Both the position numbers and the translations under genes were made by a program. Below are positions 4,961 to 6,314 of a stretch of DNA of 6,314 bases, in pieces. Within the stretch, counting starts at the first letter, position 1, and every line of letters begins with the position of its first letter. The notes beneath the pieces are model-generated. The model worked only from the letters and a program-made list of their open reading frames with translations, did not search any database and had not been told where the DNA came from. The stretch is from contig CAMCBY010000257.1 of assembly GCA_945873015.1 (NCBI GenBank), positions 1 through 6,314 on the forward strand, written 5' to 3'. Source of the DNA: Klebsiella pneumoniae (GTDB taxonomy: Bacteria; Pseudomonadota; Gammaproteobacteria; Ga0077536).

Positions 4961-6314
4961 ATGACGCTGCCCGAGACACCCATGCGCTTTTGTCTGCGCT
5001 ATGTGCGCCGTTACCTGCCGGTTGTATGGGTGATGGTGCTGTTGGAGGGGGGGCAATCGGCTTGTTCGATTCTGCTGCCGTTCGCCATCAAGCAGATCAT
5101 GGATGGCGTGACGTCTGCGCAGGCCGCACACGCTGCGGTGTGGCCCGAGGTCAGCGGCGCATTCTGGCTGTTCGCGTGGCTCAATCTTGGTGTGGTGGTG
5201 TTTTCGCGCGCGAGCGGCACCGTGCTGGTGATGCTGGGGCCAGCGTTGCGACGGCGTGTGCGCCGCGAACTGTTCAGCTATCTGCAACTGCATTCGCAGC
5301 GCTATTTTCTGTCGAACTTCGCCGGCTCGCTGGCCAACCGCATCGCGGAAGTGTCGATGGGTGTGTCGCAGGTGATCTGGACGGTGTTGTTCGACTTCTG
5401 GCCACTCGCCATCTCATTTACGGTCTCACAAGTGTTGCTGGCCCAGGTGAATGTGCGCCTCGCGCTGGTATTGGGGGTGTGGACGGTCATTTATGTCGCG
5501 GCCTGTTTTGCCCTGGCGCGCCGTTGCCGACGCTATGCGCGGGAATACGCCGCCGCCCGCAGCGCGGTGAGTGGCACCATCGTTGACTCGCTGTCGAACG
5601 TCATCACCGCGAAATTGTTCGCGCGCCGCGACTTTGAGCGTAAACATCTCGAAATCTATCTCGATCGCGAAGTCGAGCGCGCGCGCGCGACTTTCTGGTT
5701 CATGGAAGGCATTCGCTGGTTTCAGTTCGTGGCGGCCTTCGTCCTCATGCTTGCGGTGATCGGTTATGCGCTGCGCCTGTGGAGCGAGGGCGGCATGAGT
5801 GCCGGGCAGTTCGCGATGGCCGCCAGCCTGTCGCTGCTGTTGATCGAACAGGCGCGCGGCTTGAGTCGTCGTTTCCTCGAATTTTTTGAATACGTCGGTA
5901 ACATCAACGACGGTGTCGGCATGATCGTTCGCCCGCACGAAGTGGTGGACCATGTCGACGCCGGCCCGCTGGCCGTGTCACGTGGCGAGATCCGGTTTGA
6001 ACACGTCGATTTTGCCTATCACCTCGAACGGCCGGTGTTTCGTGATCTCAACATTGTGCTGCGCGCCGGTGAACGGGTTGGCCTGGTCGGATATTCGGGC
6101 AGCGGCAAGAGCACACTGGTCAATCTAATTTTGCGGCTGTTTGAACCGCAGGGCGGGCGCATAGTCATCGACGGTCAGGACGTCAGTCACGTCACGCAGG
6201 AAAGTCTGCGTGCGGCGGTCGCGATGATTCCCCAGGACCCTCTGCTGTTTCATCGCAGCCTCAAGGACAACATCCGCTACGGGCGGCTCGATGCGAGTGA
6301 CGAGGAAGTGTGCG
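4961..6314 (+). CDS. ABC exporter half-transporter (membrane plus ATPase domain), cut by window end
   Basis: The first 451 codons of an MsbA/Atm1-like fused ABC transporter, normally about 580-610 residues and active as a dimer in the inner membrane. The membrane domain shows hydrophobic segments at about 18-41, 66-82, 138-162, 165-186, 253-275 and 284-300, the usual six. The ATPase domain begins near 342 (GEIRFEHVDFAY). Tyr353 is in the A-loop position, Walker A GYSGSGKST is at 377-385, and the Q-loop glutamine is Gln425 (MIPQDPLLF). The signature motif, Walker B and H-loop lie beyond the window, so their state is unknown; nothing suggests a broken gene. The start is uncertain: ATG 4961, ATG 4982 and GTG 4919 are all in frame and none has a strong ribosome site; 4961 is a compromise. 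The cargo cannot be predicted. It may be co-transcribed with the SDR gene. Confidence 0.9.
   Translation, partial: MTLPETPMRFCLRYVRRYLPVVWVMVLLEGGQSACSILLPFAIKQIMDGVTSAQAAHAAVWPEVSGAFWLFAWLNLGVVVFSRASGTVLVMLGPALRRRVRRELFSYLQLHSQRYFLSNFAGSLANRIAEVSMGVSQVIWTVLFDFWPLAISFTVSQVLLAQVNVRLALVLGVWTVIYVAACFALARRCRRYAREYAAARSAVSGTIVDSLSNVITAKLFARRDFERKHLEIYLDREVERARATFWFMEGIRWFQFVAAFVLMLAVIGYALRLWSEGGMSAGQFAMAASLSLLLIEQARGLSRRFLEFFEYVGNINDGVGMIVRPHEVVDHVDAGPLAVSRGEIRFEHVDFAYHLERPVFRDLNIVLRAGERVGLVGYSGSGKSTLVNLILRLFEPQGGRIVIDGQDVSHVTQESLRAAVAMIPQDPLLFHRSLKDNIRYGRLDASDEEVC

Noticed and set aside
4990..5586. Plus-strand open frame (198 codons) inside the ABC transporter gene
   Set aside because: Out of frame with the transporter, whose membrane segments and Walker A are all in the other frame; no domain visible.
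5668..5692. GCGCGCGCGC run in the ABC transporter gene
   Set aside because: It reads as ordinary Arg/Ala codons in frame (ERARATF) and does not disturb the protein; expected in GC-rich coding DNA.

Overview
The window looks like chromosomal DNA from a GC-rich gammaproteobacterium. The main evidence is a cmoB gene whose whole substrate pocket is recognisable, a trhO/YceA-type rhodanese, and an SDR that closely resembles the E. coli YgfF protein. I cannot place it to genus. No phage, plasmid, CRISPR or defence genes are visible, and coding density is high.

Layout, left to right. (1) Bases 1-68 are the right-hand part of a repeat element cut by the window edge. (2) Bases 74-1796 hold two co-directional + strand genes one base apart: a secreted PQQ-type sugar/sorbosone dehydrogenase-like beta-propeller protein, and a 204-residue helical protein I do not recognise. 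(3) After a 51-bp convergent gap with a small hairpin comes trhO on the minus strand (1848-2828). (4) A 95-bp divergent gap with a 15-base palindrome separates trhO from cmoB on the plus strand (2924-3931). (5) The 227-bp gap after cmoB holds a complete, roughly 160-bp MITE-like element with terminal inverted repeats. It is a second, same-orientation copy of the repeat at the left edge. (6) An SDR oxidoreductase (4159-4905) follows, then an ABC exporter half-transporter (4961 to the window end) whose ATPase domain is cut off after the Q-loop.

The clearest functional link is between trhO and cmoB. By established knowledge, TrhO hydroxylates the wobble uridine U34 of certain tRNAs to ho5U, and CmoB then transfers a carboxymethyl group from carboxy-SAM to give cmo5U. 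These two consecutive steps are encoded back to back here. cmoA, which makes carboxy-SAM and is cmoB's neighbour in E. coli, is not in the window. The other genes show no obvious pathway connection.

The most unusual DNA-level feature is the repeat. Two same-orientation copies, about 4.06 kb apart, bracket the first four genes. Each copy ends within a few tens of bases of a start codon, and one of them may supply that gene's ribosome binding site. I found no convincing new multi-gene system; the repeat element and the unknown 204-residue protein are the least explained parts.
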